64,000 bases of DNA. Origin: Whalleya microplaca. Its lineage: Eukaryota; Ascomycota; Sordariomycetes; Xylariales; Xylariaceae. The notes under the pieces were generated by a model. The model did not search any database, had not been told where the DNA came from, and saw nothing but the letters and a program-made list of their open reading frames with translations. Below, piece by piece: positions 34,640 to 46,539 of the stretch. The position numbers and the translations under genes are program-made. The stretch's first letter is position 1. Every line of letters starts with the position of its first letter. The stretch covers positions 248,001-312,000 of the forward strand of contig MU385718.1 of assembly GCA_022497155.1 (NCBI GenBank), given 5' to 3'.

Positions 34640-37454
34640 CTAGAGATACTGATGTCCTTGAGATAGAGCATCAAGTAAGGAGTCGAGCTTCTTTTCAATG
34701 CGGTACAGCACTGAGTACAATCGCTTTGTTTCCTCCTAGTTTTTGTACAATCTCTGTAGCCTTCAATTCCTAATACAAATCCGCCATAATACAAAGCCCT
34801 TGTTTTCACGATAGGCTGCAGCGAACAATAGTTTGATGATTGCAACAAGGGTATTGATTACTCTGATTCCTAAGATTAGAGGTACTCTTCAAGTAGCTCC
34901 CCTGATATAGATGTCGTCTACTAAAGCCTTCAAATTATAGCTTCATATCTCCGTGGTGGTCTAGATCTCCTAGACCTCTTGACTGGACAATATTACGTTA
35001 GGTCCTACGAGAATTAAATAATGACGTACCTAGCAACTATGTCTCAACTTCTGTTTGATAGAGACAGTTATTCCACCACTTGTCTCTCTTGAGCATGGTC
35101 GATTGCATGTGCGTTCTCAACCAAGCCACTTCATATCTAATAGGGTAAGGAGTACAATTAGTTCACATCCCTATACGAACTTTCTTGAATAGACCGGTAT
35201 AACGTATATGAAATTCGTATTATAATATTTACGAGCTCGACGGATCCTCATGATAACCATTATCAACACCATGCAGGCTATTAAGGAGAGTAATTAGAGC
35301 CACAACAACCTCAAGGATGCCTGAATTTTCGGATACAATATAAGCAAGTAGTTATAAGCAAGTAGTTAATCTTGAACCCATAGCTAAGAAAGCCGCTCTT
35401 ATCCGATTGTATCCCGTGCCTCACCGGACGATCATTGAAGATATAGTGATCTACTACCCCGTGTAGCAGAACCCTGACTGCTTGCATGGCTAGTCGAACA
35501 AATCCCGTTGCAACAATTATGGCTATTTGGTGCCAAGTCGGAAGCTAGCAAGGTCGAGGTAGGTGGCCGTCAAAACTATTTCGTAGGTGCAAACATCTGA
35601 TATCTTCATCGGCGCCACTACCAGAGATAGACTAACGAGATTATCCGTAACAATACTTATTCTGCAAAATCAAGTTTAATGCCACGGGTGGCACTTTGTT
35701 TACGTTATTGTATTCCGTCTAAAAATCAGCTGGAAGGAGCGTATACTGAGCCCTTAACGGTACACAGCGGATGCACATGTCTGAGCATAGGTAGGTATAT
35801 ACGAGCATGGAGACATAACATTAGCCAGGCTTTGGGCTAGGCATGCTGTTAAATTAGAAGTATGGAATACATAATAGGGCGTAATTCTCTCGGAGTTGCA
35901 CAAGGCTTTATCGTAGGTGAATATAATTTCCTCTTTTTAGTCTCTTATGTGCGGCTGTTGAGCCGCTCATGCAAGGTCATCAATGCATGTCTTAGTTCGG
36001 TTATCGGCGGAATAGCAAGACGACCAGCGATTGACGTCTTGCTAGGCTCTACGGAAAGCTTCTAGAGCTAGAATAGATGAGCTGCGTAGGTAGTAGAGCG
36101 AAAACCACTAGCGCCGCTGGGAATCGAAACTAACCTCGCTTTAGTAGCTACAGTTGGATTCCTATCTGATTGTTGCTCCACCACGCAAGAAATTCAATGG
36201 TGGAGGAGAAGCATGCGGAGATGGTGGATATGCTTCTACTGACAATCGCAACGGCTGCTTGCATCATCACTAATGTGGCATGAGAACAAACTCGCAGTCC
36301 TCCTGTGTGTCATGTAGCCTAAATGCCTCGCACAGTACTACCTTCATCGGGCTCATGTTCAACAAGAAGCAACTCTAGTAGAGGTTATTTTCGGCAGTCG
36401 CTAGTCGTTTGGTGTCTCGAAGCTTTCGTTTCCCTTGATGGCCTATTTCGGAGACGATTGAAGACTTCAGTGGTATATTTTGCCAAGGTATCTCGTATCG
36501 TAGCGTGAATCTGCTGAGATAAGGAAGGAAAAGATAATACAACGAATTGAAGACTAGGGGCATCCTAATGAAAATATGTAATGATATATACATTATGCGT
36601 TTCAAAAGAATAGAATATACCTATTTTGTCAAAATTTTGGTTAAACTGGGAATCAATCGCATTAGTGAGGCATCTAATAAAGTACAACTTACCTACGCTT
36701 ACACATTTCTAGCTGTTTTCCTTGTCATTTCTTCCGAGTTGGAAAACCCATTCCTACGGAATTTGAAAGCGCTATGGATCGCATTGCTATTAAACGCAAA
36801 AATATAGTAAAAAGTCCGTTGGTAACCGCGCAGTTCCGCGCGCCTGGATTCCGCTCAACTAAAATACTATTATCACAGCTAGAAACCCTGTCTACCCAAC
36901 CTTTGCGGTGTGATTTGCTCCGCCGAATATGTACTACCTGCATATATGTGCCTTTGAATCTTACAGGTTGGCTGAGGAATTGAACCACGCAGTACGAGGC
37001 AGCAATATCTCCGCTATCTAATATCCCGGTGGAGGAACATTGGCCCATTGGCCAGTCGATGGTACCCACGCAGACTAGCAGGGTGGCGGAACTCCTTCGC
37101 TCCCGAGGTCCGCCTTGCCTGCAAAGAATCCCGGATGGCACTTCGGGTATATTGCCTATAAGTGCGTCGTGGAGGTGGTAAGTAATTCCCCGGTGATAGG
37201 AGTTTACCCAAGTTTGCCAGGCCGTTTACGCTCCCCTCACCCATCCTACGGCGGTGAGTAACCCAATGTCTTTTCCTTTCGATCGAGTAAGGTTTTAGGC
37301 TGAGGACTCTCTTACTTTAATAATAATTATCTTTGCTTGCTTCTCCGCCAAGGTTCCCACGCCGTTTAGCGCACCTAATCATAATTTGTTCCTCAACCAC
37401 GGATTCCTCTGCGGACAAGCTACCCACGTGCCTACTCTACCTACCTGACGTCTC
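34640..37454. other. Long gene-free region
   Basis: About 2.8 kb without a supported gene. Short frames (60-138 codons) on both strands show no signature. A 14-nt tandem duplication (AAGCAAGTAGTTAT-type) lies near 35342-35370. No RNA gene or transposon terminus recognised. The right end carries the promoter of the next MFS gene. Confidence 0.5.
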
Positions 37455-39800
37455 ATGGTTATGGCAGAATTCAGAGATCCCGAGAAGGATAGTCGGCTTG
37501 GCGAGGACGAGGGTGAGACCGCGGCGATTGATTCCCCAGATGCAGCTTCAGCGAAGGGCTCGATAGAACTTGAGGCCAAATCTAGTCGGCATAGTCGTCG
37601 AAGTCGCCGAAGTCGCTGTCGCCGTAGCAGCCGTGCATCCAATGCTTCTGACGACTCGGATCCGCTATCGCCTTTGGAGCTGGCCCTGTCGCCCGGTGAG
37701 GGTGCCGAGGGGTTCGAAGAAGTCGCCCACGTGCGCACAACCACGAGTATTGGAAGTTCCGCATCGCGACCTCCGGACTTCGAGGTTGTCTTCGAGCATG
37801 AGTATGTATTGGGTTGTTCTTTATACCTTGTTCCATGTTTTTCGAGAACTACATCTACCCACTTAGCAATTCTCTTCAAATTTAAGCTTTCGGGATATAA
37901 CCTAGCATCGCCGATATTTTCTAAAAAGGGCATTCGCTAACTCCGGAGTGTGTGTAGTGACCCAGACAACCCACGGTTCTGGCCCCTGTGGTATCGGTCC
38001 TGTATCGTCGTTGCTATAAGCTATACAACCTGGGTGATTGTATTCTACAGCACAAGTTATACTGCATCTATACCGGGGTTGATGGAGGAGTTTGACATCT
38101 CCAGTTCAACAATCGCGACGCTCGGTCTCACTACTGTGAGTAACATGCATAATTATCTTATTTAACCTTTCCGCCCTGCCCTGCTCCATGAGCAAGAGTT
38201 CCCCATTGGGGTAAATCCGGGAGCACAAACCCCTGAAACCATGTATTTTGAGTCCCAATCATTCATCAAACTGCCTAGATGAAGCAATCACTAACTCCGT
38301 TGCCGTAGTATCTGCTTGGACTTGCTACTGGAAGTTTGCTTGTAGCGCCAGCAAGTGAGTTGTATGGCCGTAGACCGGTGTACATTTTTTGCATGTTCTG
38401 CTTTACGCTTCTGGTGATACCATGCTGTGTCGCGACGTCAATAACGGAAATCATCGTTGTTAGATTTTTCGGGTGAGTCACAATAGGGATGCCCTCTCTG
38501 TTAATGATATTAATGACAACATAGGGCTCTGTTTGGTGCTGTGATGGTTTCTAACAGTGCTGGGACTGTCGTCGACATCTCGACCGAGGAGTATCGTGCT
38601 CTTGTCATGTCTATGTGGTCCATTGCCCCACTGAACGGCCCTGTTACTGGTCCCGTCATTGGTGGATTTGTCTACCAGTACCTTGGATGGAGATGGGATA
38701 ATTGGCTGGTCTTGATTCTCGCAGGGGCTGGAACCATTCTCATGGCTTGCATCAAAGAGACGTATGCACCGAGCATCCTTCAAGCAAAAGTCGCACGAAT
38801 CCGCAAGGAGACCAACGACGCAAGATGGTGGTGCCGATATGATAATAAACTGTCGAAGGCGGCGCTCATGAAAGTCTGCATGTTGCGGCCTTTCGTGCTC
38901 GCTTTGACCGAGCCGATTCTCTGGTTCTTCAACCTGTGGTCCGTATCCTTCCCCTAACCTTGTATACCCTCTCTTCGATCAGTCTCTGACTTTCTTAGGA
39001 TCTCTCTTGTGTATGGGATTCTATACTTGTGCTTTGTTGCGTACCCCATCGTATTCTCGCAGCATCGCGGCTGGGGCCCCGGTGTCTCGGGCCTTGCCTT
39101 CGTCGGCATTGGGATCGGCACCATGTTCACGATCTGTGCCGAGCCTTTATGGCGCAGAATCATCAACTCGTACCCGAAAGATCCCGAAACCGGTCGGGCT
39201 CCGCCGGAGGCAACCGCGCGCGTGATGATTATCGGCGCGATTCTCACGCCCGTCGGCCAACTGGTCTTTAGCTGGACCTGTCTACCCGCCACGATCCATT
39301 GGGCTATACCTATTGCTTTTGGCATCCCCTTCGGCGCGGGAAATGGACTCTGTTTCATCTATGGCACGAATTACCTGGCGGGCACGTACGGAATTTACGC
39401 CGCGTCTGCCTTGGCAGGCAATGCTGTTATGCGAAGTTTATTTGGCGCAACGCTGCCCCTTGCAGGCCCATCCATGTACGCCACACTCTCGCCGCAGTGG
39501 GCCGGTACGCTTCTCGGCTTGATAGAGGTGGCCATGATTCCGATTCCCATCATCTTCTACCGCTACGGCAAGCAGATCCGTGCGAAGAGTCGTGTTATAC
39601 GGCAAATGCGTGAGGATCAAGAGAAGAACGAGCGCAGGGCCGAGAGGACACAACAGCGGAAGGCGAGGCAACAGGCAGGAGGTGGCAAGGGTGCCGCAGC
39701 GTTGGAGAAAAGGTTTGGAGGGGGTCCAGGGACGGAAGATGTAGAGAAAGGCATGACTGGCACGAATGTTTCAGCTACGAAGGACGAGACCATTATATGA
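37455..39800 (+). CDS. MFS multidrug transporter, DHA1 type (polyamine/drug:H+ antiporter-like)
   Basis: Exons are 37455-37801, 37958-38135, 38309-38472, 38525-38938 and 38999-39800 (1905 nt, 634 aa), all GT-AG and in phase. A ~110-residue cytosolic N-terminus has a Ser/Arg run (SRHSRRSRRSRCRRSSR) and acidic patches. The family block DDPDNPRFW is rebuilt across intron 1. Span 1 leads to YTASIPGLMEEFDIS. Motif A is ASELYGRRPVYIFC, and motif C sits in NGPVTGPVIGGFVYQYLGWRWDNW. About 12 spans are expected, with a Gln/Arg/Lys-rich cytosolic tail (~575-634). Known relatives export polyamines, azoles and other drugs at the plasma membrane in exchange for protons. The tail resembles a coiled, basic extension. 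It appears intact. Confidence 0.92.
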
Positions 39801-40583
39801 TGCGAGCGCCATGGTTGGATATCAAACGAGTTCAAGTGCATAGCGAGTGCGATAAAAATACCACAGTGATTTGAGCCGTCGTGCATTCATCGACATAGAT
39901 GGTATGGGCTTCATGACTTCACATCTACTTATCCGCGACCCAATAAAGGTTTCTGCTTACAGACAGTGACTCGATGCAAAAGCATATATCAACCAAGAAT
40001 TTTCCCGGATTTCATACTCTTCAATCCGCCCCACATCTAATACAGCCTCCTATATGGCTTGAAAGCAGATTCGAGTGCAAGGTGCCGTTGTTTCTAACAT
40101 CGATGAATTTCTTCAAGCATATAATAACTATCAAAACCAGAGATTTCTCGACGCGATGAAGTCTGCCTGGACTGCCATCTCCTGCAGGTACACAAGACAC
40201 TCAACCCAACGTCGCCACGAATGATTGGCTGAATGCTTCGCGTCCTGTGCTTATCGTGTGGTGATCGCTGTGTGGATCATTGGTCCTCCACAGGATCACC
40301 CATGCTTCCTCTCGCATGAGTGTAACGTTGAACATCGACATCTGTACGCTTACTGTACGGCATTCTGTGTGGCTTTCTGCACGTGCCCGTCACACTGCGC
40401 AACGACTCTTATCTATCCGGCACCGTCCCCGTATCTCACCCCGCCAATGCCATCGTGGCTGACCACCTAATCGTCGTATCAAGGTAAGTATATATTACCC
40501 TGCAGCTCTCCCGTCCATCCACACAGAATGCATCACTTGCCCTCCGCGCATGAGCTCTCTCATGTGCCAGAAAAATTTGCGTA
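39801..40583. other. Intergenic region between tandem transporters
   Basis: No supported gene. Some frames of 60-81 codons are present without a family signature. A short 5' exon of the sugar transporter could lie here but I cannot identify one. Confidence 0.45.
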
Positions 40584-42906
40584 ATGTTGAAACGAACTCG
40601 AACTGGGACATGGCTACCGGCCTGGGTGCCAGAATCGACATTGACGCTCTCCTTCCTACTCATGTTCTGCTCCATCGTCCAGTCATCCGTAAGCAGGTTC
40701 TAGACCGCTCTTTTCTAGTCGCGCATGTTGACTTCTCATAGACGAGTGGGTATGACGGCTCTATGTTGAATGGGCTCAACATCTTGCCCTCGTACACGGA
40801 CTACTTCCGACTGACCCCCGCGACGACAGGCCTGAACACCGCCTCCGTCTTCATTGGCTGCACATTCGGGACGCTCGTCTCCGGCTTGATGACTGATAGG
40901 CTGGGGCGACGTCCGGCTATCTTCTGGTCCTCTGTTATCACCCTTGTCGGCATCGTTATCCAGAGTGCCGCACAGAACATCGCCATGTTCGTCATCGGCC
41001 GCGTGATTCTTGGCCTAGGAAACGCAATTGCCGGTGTCTCTTCTGGTGTCTATCTGTCTGAGGCTTTCCCTAGTCGGTGGAGGGCCTGGGGAGTCGGTTT
41101 GCTCAATGATTTCTACTAGTGAGTGGCATTGCAGCCTATCATCATGTCCTAGAGACCGATTTTTCTTGTAGTGTCGGTGCCTTGGTTGCGGCCGGGGTGA
41201 CGCTTGGGACTGGCCAGTGGCAGTCGACGGTGAGTAACTTCAATTGGTTGATCTATTGCGTCTGTCTCTTGATTTTACATTAGATGAATGAATGTTGACG
41301 GAGTTTTCCAGTGGGCATGGCGACTCCCATCGTTGGTTCAAGGAATTTTCTCGATACTGTGTATAGCCATCTTGCCATTTGTGTAAGTGTAATGCCTATC
41401 ACCGAGACCTCGATCCAGCCCTGATGAGTAGCCTAGACCAGAATCGCCAAGAGTGAGTAACGCCGTCAATTATTTTCTATCCATACGGTCCTGTTTGAGG
41501 AGTAAGAAGTTCCTGCTGAGAATGGCCGAGTGCTGAACGCTACTGGGACGAGTCTTGAACGCAATCGCTAGAATGTCCGAGGGGGGTTAAAAAATACTGA
41601 CTCCGGGAGCTATAGTGGCTGGTTCACGAGGGATACTTCGACGACGCACGAACTGTAGTTGCGCAGACCAACTCGAACGGAGACATATTAGATCCTGTCG
41701 CAATTACTGTGTATAAGGAGATCCTCGATACTCTCGAGTGGGAGAAAAAGGAAGGCCGAACGATGAGCCCAAAGGAAATTGTCAAGACCCCAACAGCAAG
41801 AAAGCGTCTCCTCATCGGCATGTCTGCCGGTCCGTTCTCGTGCATCGCTGGCAACATCATTGCGTCGTACTACTTGGGCACCGAGCTTGAGAGTGCCGGT
41901 ATTACAGACTCGACTGACCAACTGAAAGCGGTGAGTAGTGATCCGCGGAGCGGATTTGCTCAACCTCGCTAACTAGACAGAATGTTGTTTTGAATGTCTG
42001 GTGCCTAGCATGCGCTCTTTCTGGGACTCATCTCGCAGCACAGTGGGGTCGCAAGCCGACTGCTCTTACTTCGGAGATTCTCCTTATCATCTGCCTGTTC
42101 ATCATCGGGGGACTTTCCAAGATGTACGCCGATGATCCAGAAAACGCGTCAAACAGCCTCGTGTACGGAGACGTCGCAGTAATGTTCTTGTTTCAAGGGT
42201 TCTACTCGGTGGCTTGGACCCCACTGCTCTATTTATATCCACCGGAAATCTTCTCAGGTATGATTTGAAGCTTTCTGGAACTGCACCGCAATCCTTGTTC
42301 CAGACTACAGCTTGGCTACTATTACTCGTATATCTGCTAATGTGAGAGCAGTATGTGATACTAGCTCTTACTGGTTCCTTGTCGCTGGCAGTAGCTCCTA
42401 CTCTTATACTCTCCGGAGATGGAGTTTGACGAACTTGATCGAGAAGTTTGGTATAGTATACTGACATATACCAGTACTCGATGAGAGCAAATGGTCTTGC
42501 TTTCTCGACTTTGATGCTGAACGCTCTTGCGTATGCCCACCGTTCTGTGGTTTCTGGTTTTCATGCTGACGATCTTAGCTGTGTATTCGTGTTCATCATG
42601 CCTATTGGTCTTAACAACATTGGTTGGAGAATGTATATGGTCAACGGTTCTTGGGATATTGTGATTGCTGTCCTTATTGTAGGAATGCCTCTCTGCTAAA
42701 ACCTTCGCGTGACTGACTCTTCTTAGGCCGTATTCTGGGTCGAGACGAAGGGGAAGACGTTGGAAGAAATTGACGCTATATTCGAGGGCCAGAAACACTC
42801 ATCAGCCCCTGACGTTGAGCAAGTCCGTCTAGGACAGGTGAAGGTTGATGTCGGTGTCATCGAGCAGCAAATACATGTTGATCTGGAGACCATCAAGGGG
42901 CAATAG
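40584..42906 (+). CDS. MFS sugar transporter (lactose-permease / hexose type)
   Basis: Proposed exons are 40584-40688, 40742-41118, 41172-41229, 41312-41382, 41437-41452 (16 nt), 41616-41930, 41981-42257, 42475 or 42488-42530, 42579-42678 and 42727-42906. Family blocks: TSGYDGSMLNGLNILPSY in span 1, DRLGRRPAIFW (motif A), FPSRWRAWGVG, VPESPRWLVHEGY joined by the 16-nt microexon, LNVWCLACALSGTHLAAQWGRK, and VETKGKTLEEIDAIFEG. The protein has about 12 spans and ~515 aa. It imports mono- or disaccharides with protons. Intron 7 is a problem: donor phase 1 at 42257 does not match the family-expected acceptor at 42475 (phase 0). Using 42488 restores frame but deletes the conserved YSMR before ANGLAF. 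The start is the first ATG in frame (MLKRTRTGTWLPAW), and an extra 5' exon is possible. The next gene downstream is a secreted GH43. Confidence 0.8.
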
Positions 42907-42930
42907 TGTATGAAAGCCAGGTTAACACAG

Positions 42931-42971
42931 TCTTTTTTTTTTTTTTCTTTCTTTTTTTTTCTTTTTTCTTC
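42931..42971. repeat. Polypyrimidine (T/C) tract, 41 nt
   Basis: A nearly pure T run with five interspersed C, 25 nt past the sugar-transporter stop codon. It lies in the 610-nt spacer before the GH43 gene. It may be a simple repeat or part of the downstream promoter. Confidence 0.9.
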
Positions 42972-43515
42972 AAAGGTAAGTTAGAGATACAAGAAGGGAA
43001 ACTCGAGGCATTTGACAATTGCACGTATCATCCTCAGTGGATACTGCGCCACCACTCCGCCGCACTTTCTTTCAGAGCAGATCTGTAGTAGAGTAGTATT
43101 ACACGATGAACTCCGAAGTCCGTGATATCTTTACATATATGCAGTACATTATTGGTAGGGTTCTACGCCGCCAGGCAAAATCCCAGTTCATCCGACAGTT
43201 GGGGGACCGTTGGCTCTTTTTGGGTACCTATGCTCGACCCTTGTCTTATCACGGCCTTGTTTCGATTGATCTTCTCCAAGATGCCAAGCTCTCCGGCTCA
43301 TTAACCCCAGTTCAATGTGACGGTAACGGACGACGATACAGCGATGCGGAGAAAATGGGAGAAATAAGAGAAATTGCGTGCGGAGTAGTCGTGATCTTGC
43401 GGGGTAAAAACACAATAAATATTCTTGGCAGGCAACTTATAAAGCTCGGGGTACTGGGGCTTTCCACACCGAGAATGCACGCTCGGTCAGTGCTGCAGCC
43501 GTTGTCACGAAAAAC

Positions 43516-45404
43516 ATGTTGGTCCTCAAGCTGTGGTCTTCTGTGCTGTTGCTGAGCGCTCTAGCACAAGCAAAGTACATCGTGCCGGGTGGGAGATGGC
43601 GCGACACAGATGGTAACTTGGTCAATGCCCATGCTGGTAACGTTGTGCTCGATAATGGGACGTTCTGGTGGTTCGGCGAATACAAAGTTGAAGGACAAGA
43701 AGAAGGCGGTGGTGTCTCTGTCTACAGTTCGGAGGATCTTGCCACCTGGCAGTTCCATGGCCTTGCCCTCGGTTCGTGCATCTGCTATGATTGAGAGAAA
43801 AAGGAGGTCAACGAACTAACGAATCTAGAACCCATCGAGGGACACCCCTATATCTCCCCTAAGAACATCATTCAGCGCCCCAAAGTCATATACAGCGAAT
43901 CAACGGGCCAGTATCACGTACGGTGAAATCGATATCTTGGACGCTTCGGATGCTAATCTGATGTAGATGTGGTGGCATGCCGATAACTCAAGCTACGGGC
44001 TTCTGCTACAGGGTTTTGCTACCGCAGACACGGTCGCTGGGCCATATAACTTTGTCAACGCAACCGCCCCTCTTGGAAACTGGTCCCAGGATTTCGGCGT
44101 CTTCACGGACTACAAAGACGGTAGGACATACGCCCTGTATTCGAACGGTGATAGCAAAGAAGGGCGGGACGTATATCTCACGTCCTATAACGAGGAGATC
44201 ACGGGGCTGGACGAAGTAGTACACAGGTTCGACAAGTTTGATCTTGAAGCACCGACAATCATCCAGACAGACAAGAGCTACTACGCTCTTATGTCTCACA
44301 AAACCGGATACAGGCCTAATAGCAAGTCCCTCAAAGTATCATTCGGGGATACATCGCTAACTGTTCTGAAGATGTCGTGGCGTTCCGAGCGGATAGTTTG
44401 AGCGGTCCTTGGTCTCAACCCTGGATTGTCTCCCCACTCAACACAAGGACCTTCAATTCTCAGTCTGGTTCTAGCTTAAGGATCGAGGGCCAGACGAAAA
44501 CTACTTATCTGTACCTAGGTGACCAGGTGAGCATGTCCGTCCCTATGGTGAGTAGTAATAGCGGCTAATCGGCTAATGGCCTTGAAAAGTGGGACAGCAA
44601 CTCCTTGTGGGAGACTCGATACATCTGGTTACCAGTGAGCCTCGATGACAACAAGAAAACGCTTGAGCTCGAGTGGCACGATATATATGATCTAGACGTG
44701 TATGTGATACTGTTTGTACTCTATTCGGGCTTAATTAACGTTGATTATTAGGATATCCGGTGATTGGAAACCTGTCGAGGGTAAAGCCTACACTGCAAAG
44801 GACGCAACAACGGAGGGTAATGCGTTCAAACAAGAAGCCGTAAGCCCTCAGCACAGCAATCATTGTGTCCCGATTTCACTCACATGACCTCCCACAGAAC
44901 TTTGCAAGCGACGGTATTATCTTGACGGGAATCTACGGTAACGATAGTACGGTCACGTTCCACGGGATCGAAGGAACGGGCCAGCCCCAATGGGTCTCAT
45001 TCTACTTCCAAAGTCAGTACCCCTAATAAGTATAGCCATCCTATGCTAACGATAGGAAAAGACACCGATGACATGGGTTTCGGAGATCAACGTAAGTTTG
45101 AGTACATTGCAGTGATTTTTGCTACTACTGACAACCTTGTTTACTAGCGGGCGGCTCGCCAGACCGAATCGGTGGATCGTGGCAGCTCCGCCGCATCAGC
45201 AGTGTCGTAGTAAACGGCAATACTGAAAATGTCGAGACGTTGTACCAGAGAGATACGCATAAAGGGATTATCCTATCGACGCCGCTCCAGTTAACGCTGG
45301 AGGAGGGGTTGCAGAACACTATCACAGTAGGCGGGTTGTTTAATGGGTTTGACTACAAAGGTGCGGATCTCGACAAGATCGTGGTTTATCCACCCGAAGG
45401 CTAG
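43516..45404 (+). CDS. Secreted GH43 glycosidase (galactan 1,3-beta-galactosidase-like)
   Basis: Exons are 43516-43771, 43829-43917, 43967-44321, 44372-44526, 44590-44699, 44752-44839, 44898-45012, 45056-45091 and 45148-45404 (1461 nt, 486 aa), all in phase. Intron 3 (44322-44371) is GC-AG: donor GCAAGT, branch GCTAAC, acceptor GAAG; it rebuilds YRPNNVVAFRADSLSGPW. The signal peptide is MLVLKLWSSVLLLSALAQA. The N-terminal five-bladed-propeller part has WRDTDGNLVNAHAGN, TFWWFGEYK, ISPKNIIQRPKVIYS and KFDLEAPTII. The C-terminal ~150 residues form a beta-rich domain (ILTGIYGNDSTVTFHGIEG) like the CBM35-type domain found in galactanases of this group. Likely role: exo-cleavage of beta-1,3-galactan side-chain backbones of arabinogalactan. 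A sugar transporter lies directly upstream on the same strand. Confidence 0.9.
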
Positions 45405-46046
45405 ATGTTGTAATTGAAGAAAATAAAAAACTGTAGTTGGGCGTCACATCACTGAACTAGGACTATATGTCCTATGCCTACATATCAAAACCCCATATTT
45501 TAATTGTTAAAGGGGTTCCTCTTATTCCATGTTCACCCAAGTTGAGCAACACAGATGCTACACGGCCATGCTTTTCGCGTGATGATCGAATATAACGTTC
45601 ATCTCTTTTGACAGCCTGACATTATCTTATTGGCCTCTGAATGATAGCATATGAGCGAAAGCAGAGTCATTCAGCGACCATCCTTGATATTACGCGTTTT
45701 TTGGTATGGTGTGCCAGGCTTGTTATCGACTATTGGAAATTGTCGGCTATGTTTTTCCATATTCTATCGAGAAGGTGTTCGAGTAGACCAGTGTTTGATC
45801 ACCACCCACGCTTGTTGAAAATGACGTTTGACATCAGCAATCGATGATTCCTCGCAAGCAACAACGGGGTCTTCACAAATTTCACCTAGCGGTATTTGTT
45901 GGGAATGTTGTAAGTATCCAAGATTGCTCCAGACAGATAGTTTGAACTATATGGTTGCAGAAGCAGTGCTTATATAGATAGTGGTATAGGCGCCTTTAGA
46001 AAGAATAAGGGGCAAGCAAATAGCTATAAGCCGTATACATATCTTA
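45405..46046. other. Intergenic region
   Basis: 3' flanks of the convergent GH43 gene and the 140-codon minus-strand gene. Nothing else seen. Confidence 0.5.
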
Positions 46047-46469
46047 TCAAGTAACGTATTCAGGGAAAACTAGAAGCCGTTCAGAGTCAGGTACTTCGTA
46101 GAGGCTTAGTTGGGCTTGCCCACATTTTCGAAATTGACCTTTTGACTTCCCCATATGCTTGATGACACGTATATAAGAGAAGTTTGCTAGCACTGTATAA
46201 ATATTAAAGTCGAGCTGATGGTGTGCGCTTACGTTACTGCGATTCTCGGGGGTGTTTGCTCGCATCCTTAACAACAGGTCACGAACAATCACTTCCGCTC
46301 TCCAAGCAACCATCTCCCAGCGCCCACCACTTCGTGAGAGGTCCCCTGGTGATCTATGTATTATGTAATCGACATATCTCCTTTTCAGGTATATATTGAG
46401 GTCACCCCCTTCCCCCGTCATCTTAAACTCAGCTTTCTGCTTATCCACACTAAATCGCCCCATATACAT
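46047..46469 (-). CDS. Small hypothetical protein, 140 aa, with probable 5' UTR intron
   Basis: The minus-strand frame starts at the ATG complementary to 46467-46469. Two bases upstream of that ATG, the sequence has a textbook fungal intron end, TACTAATTTTACAG. A strong donor GTACGT lies at 46538-46533. Together they define a 67-nt intron (46538-46472) that would lie in the 5' untranslated region, because the upstream exon is closed in the needed frame by a TGA. The protein (MYMGRFSVDKQKAEFKM..., with YLKRRYVDYIIHRSPGDL) is moderately basic. It has no signal peptide, no membrane segment and no family I recognise. The intron evidence raises confidence that this is a real transcript, while the coding assignment itself stays uncertain. 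Confidence 0.4.
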   Translation of the reverse strand: MYMGRFSVDKQKAEFKMTGEGGDLNIYLKRRYVDYIIHRSPGDLSRSGGRWEMVAWRAEVIVRDLLLRMRANTPENRSNVSAHHQLDFNIYTVLANFSYIRVIKHMGKSKGQFRKCGQAQLSLYEVPDSERLLVFPEYVT

Positions 46470-46539
46470 TCCTGTAAAATTAGTATTTATCAGTAATTGC
46501 CTTTCTCAAGGGCTCTGTCATCACCATTACACACGTACC

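Noticed and set aside
36115..36185. Possible tRNA (B-box-like sequence around GGGAATCGAAAC)
   Set aside because: The B box is imperfect, and I could not pair an acceptor stem or find an anticodon stem on either strand.
37014..37250. Overlapping frames of 69-138 codons near 36.7-37.2 kb
   Set aside because: Several frames are open at once on both strands, no family motif is present, and none connects to the MFS gene by a valid intron.
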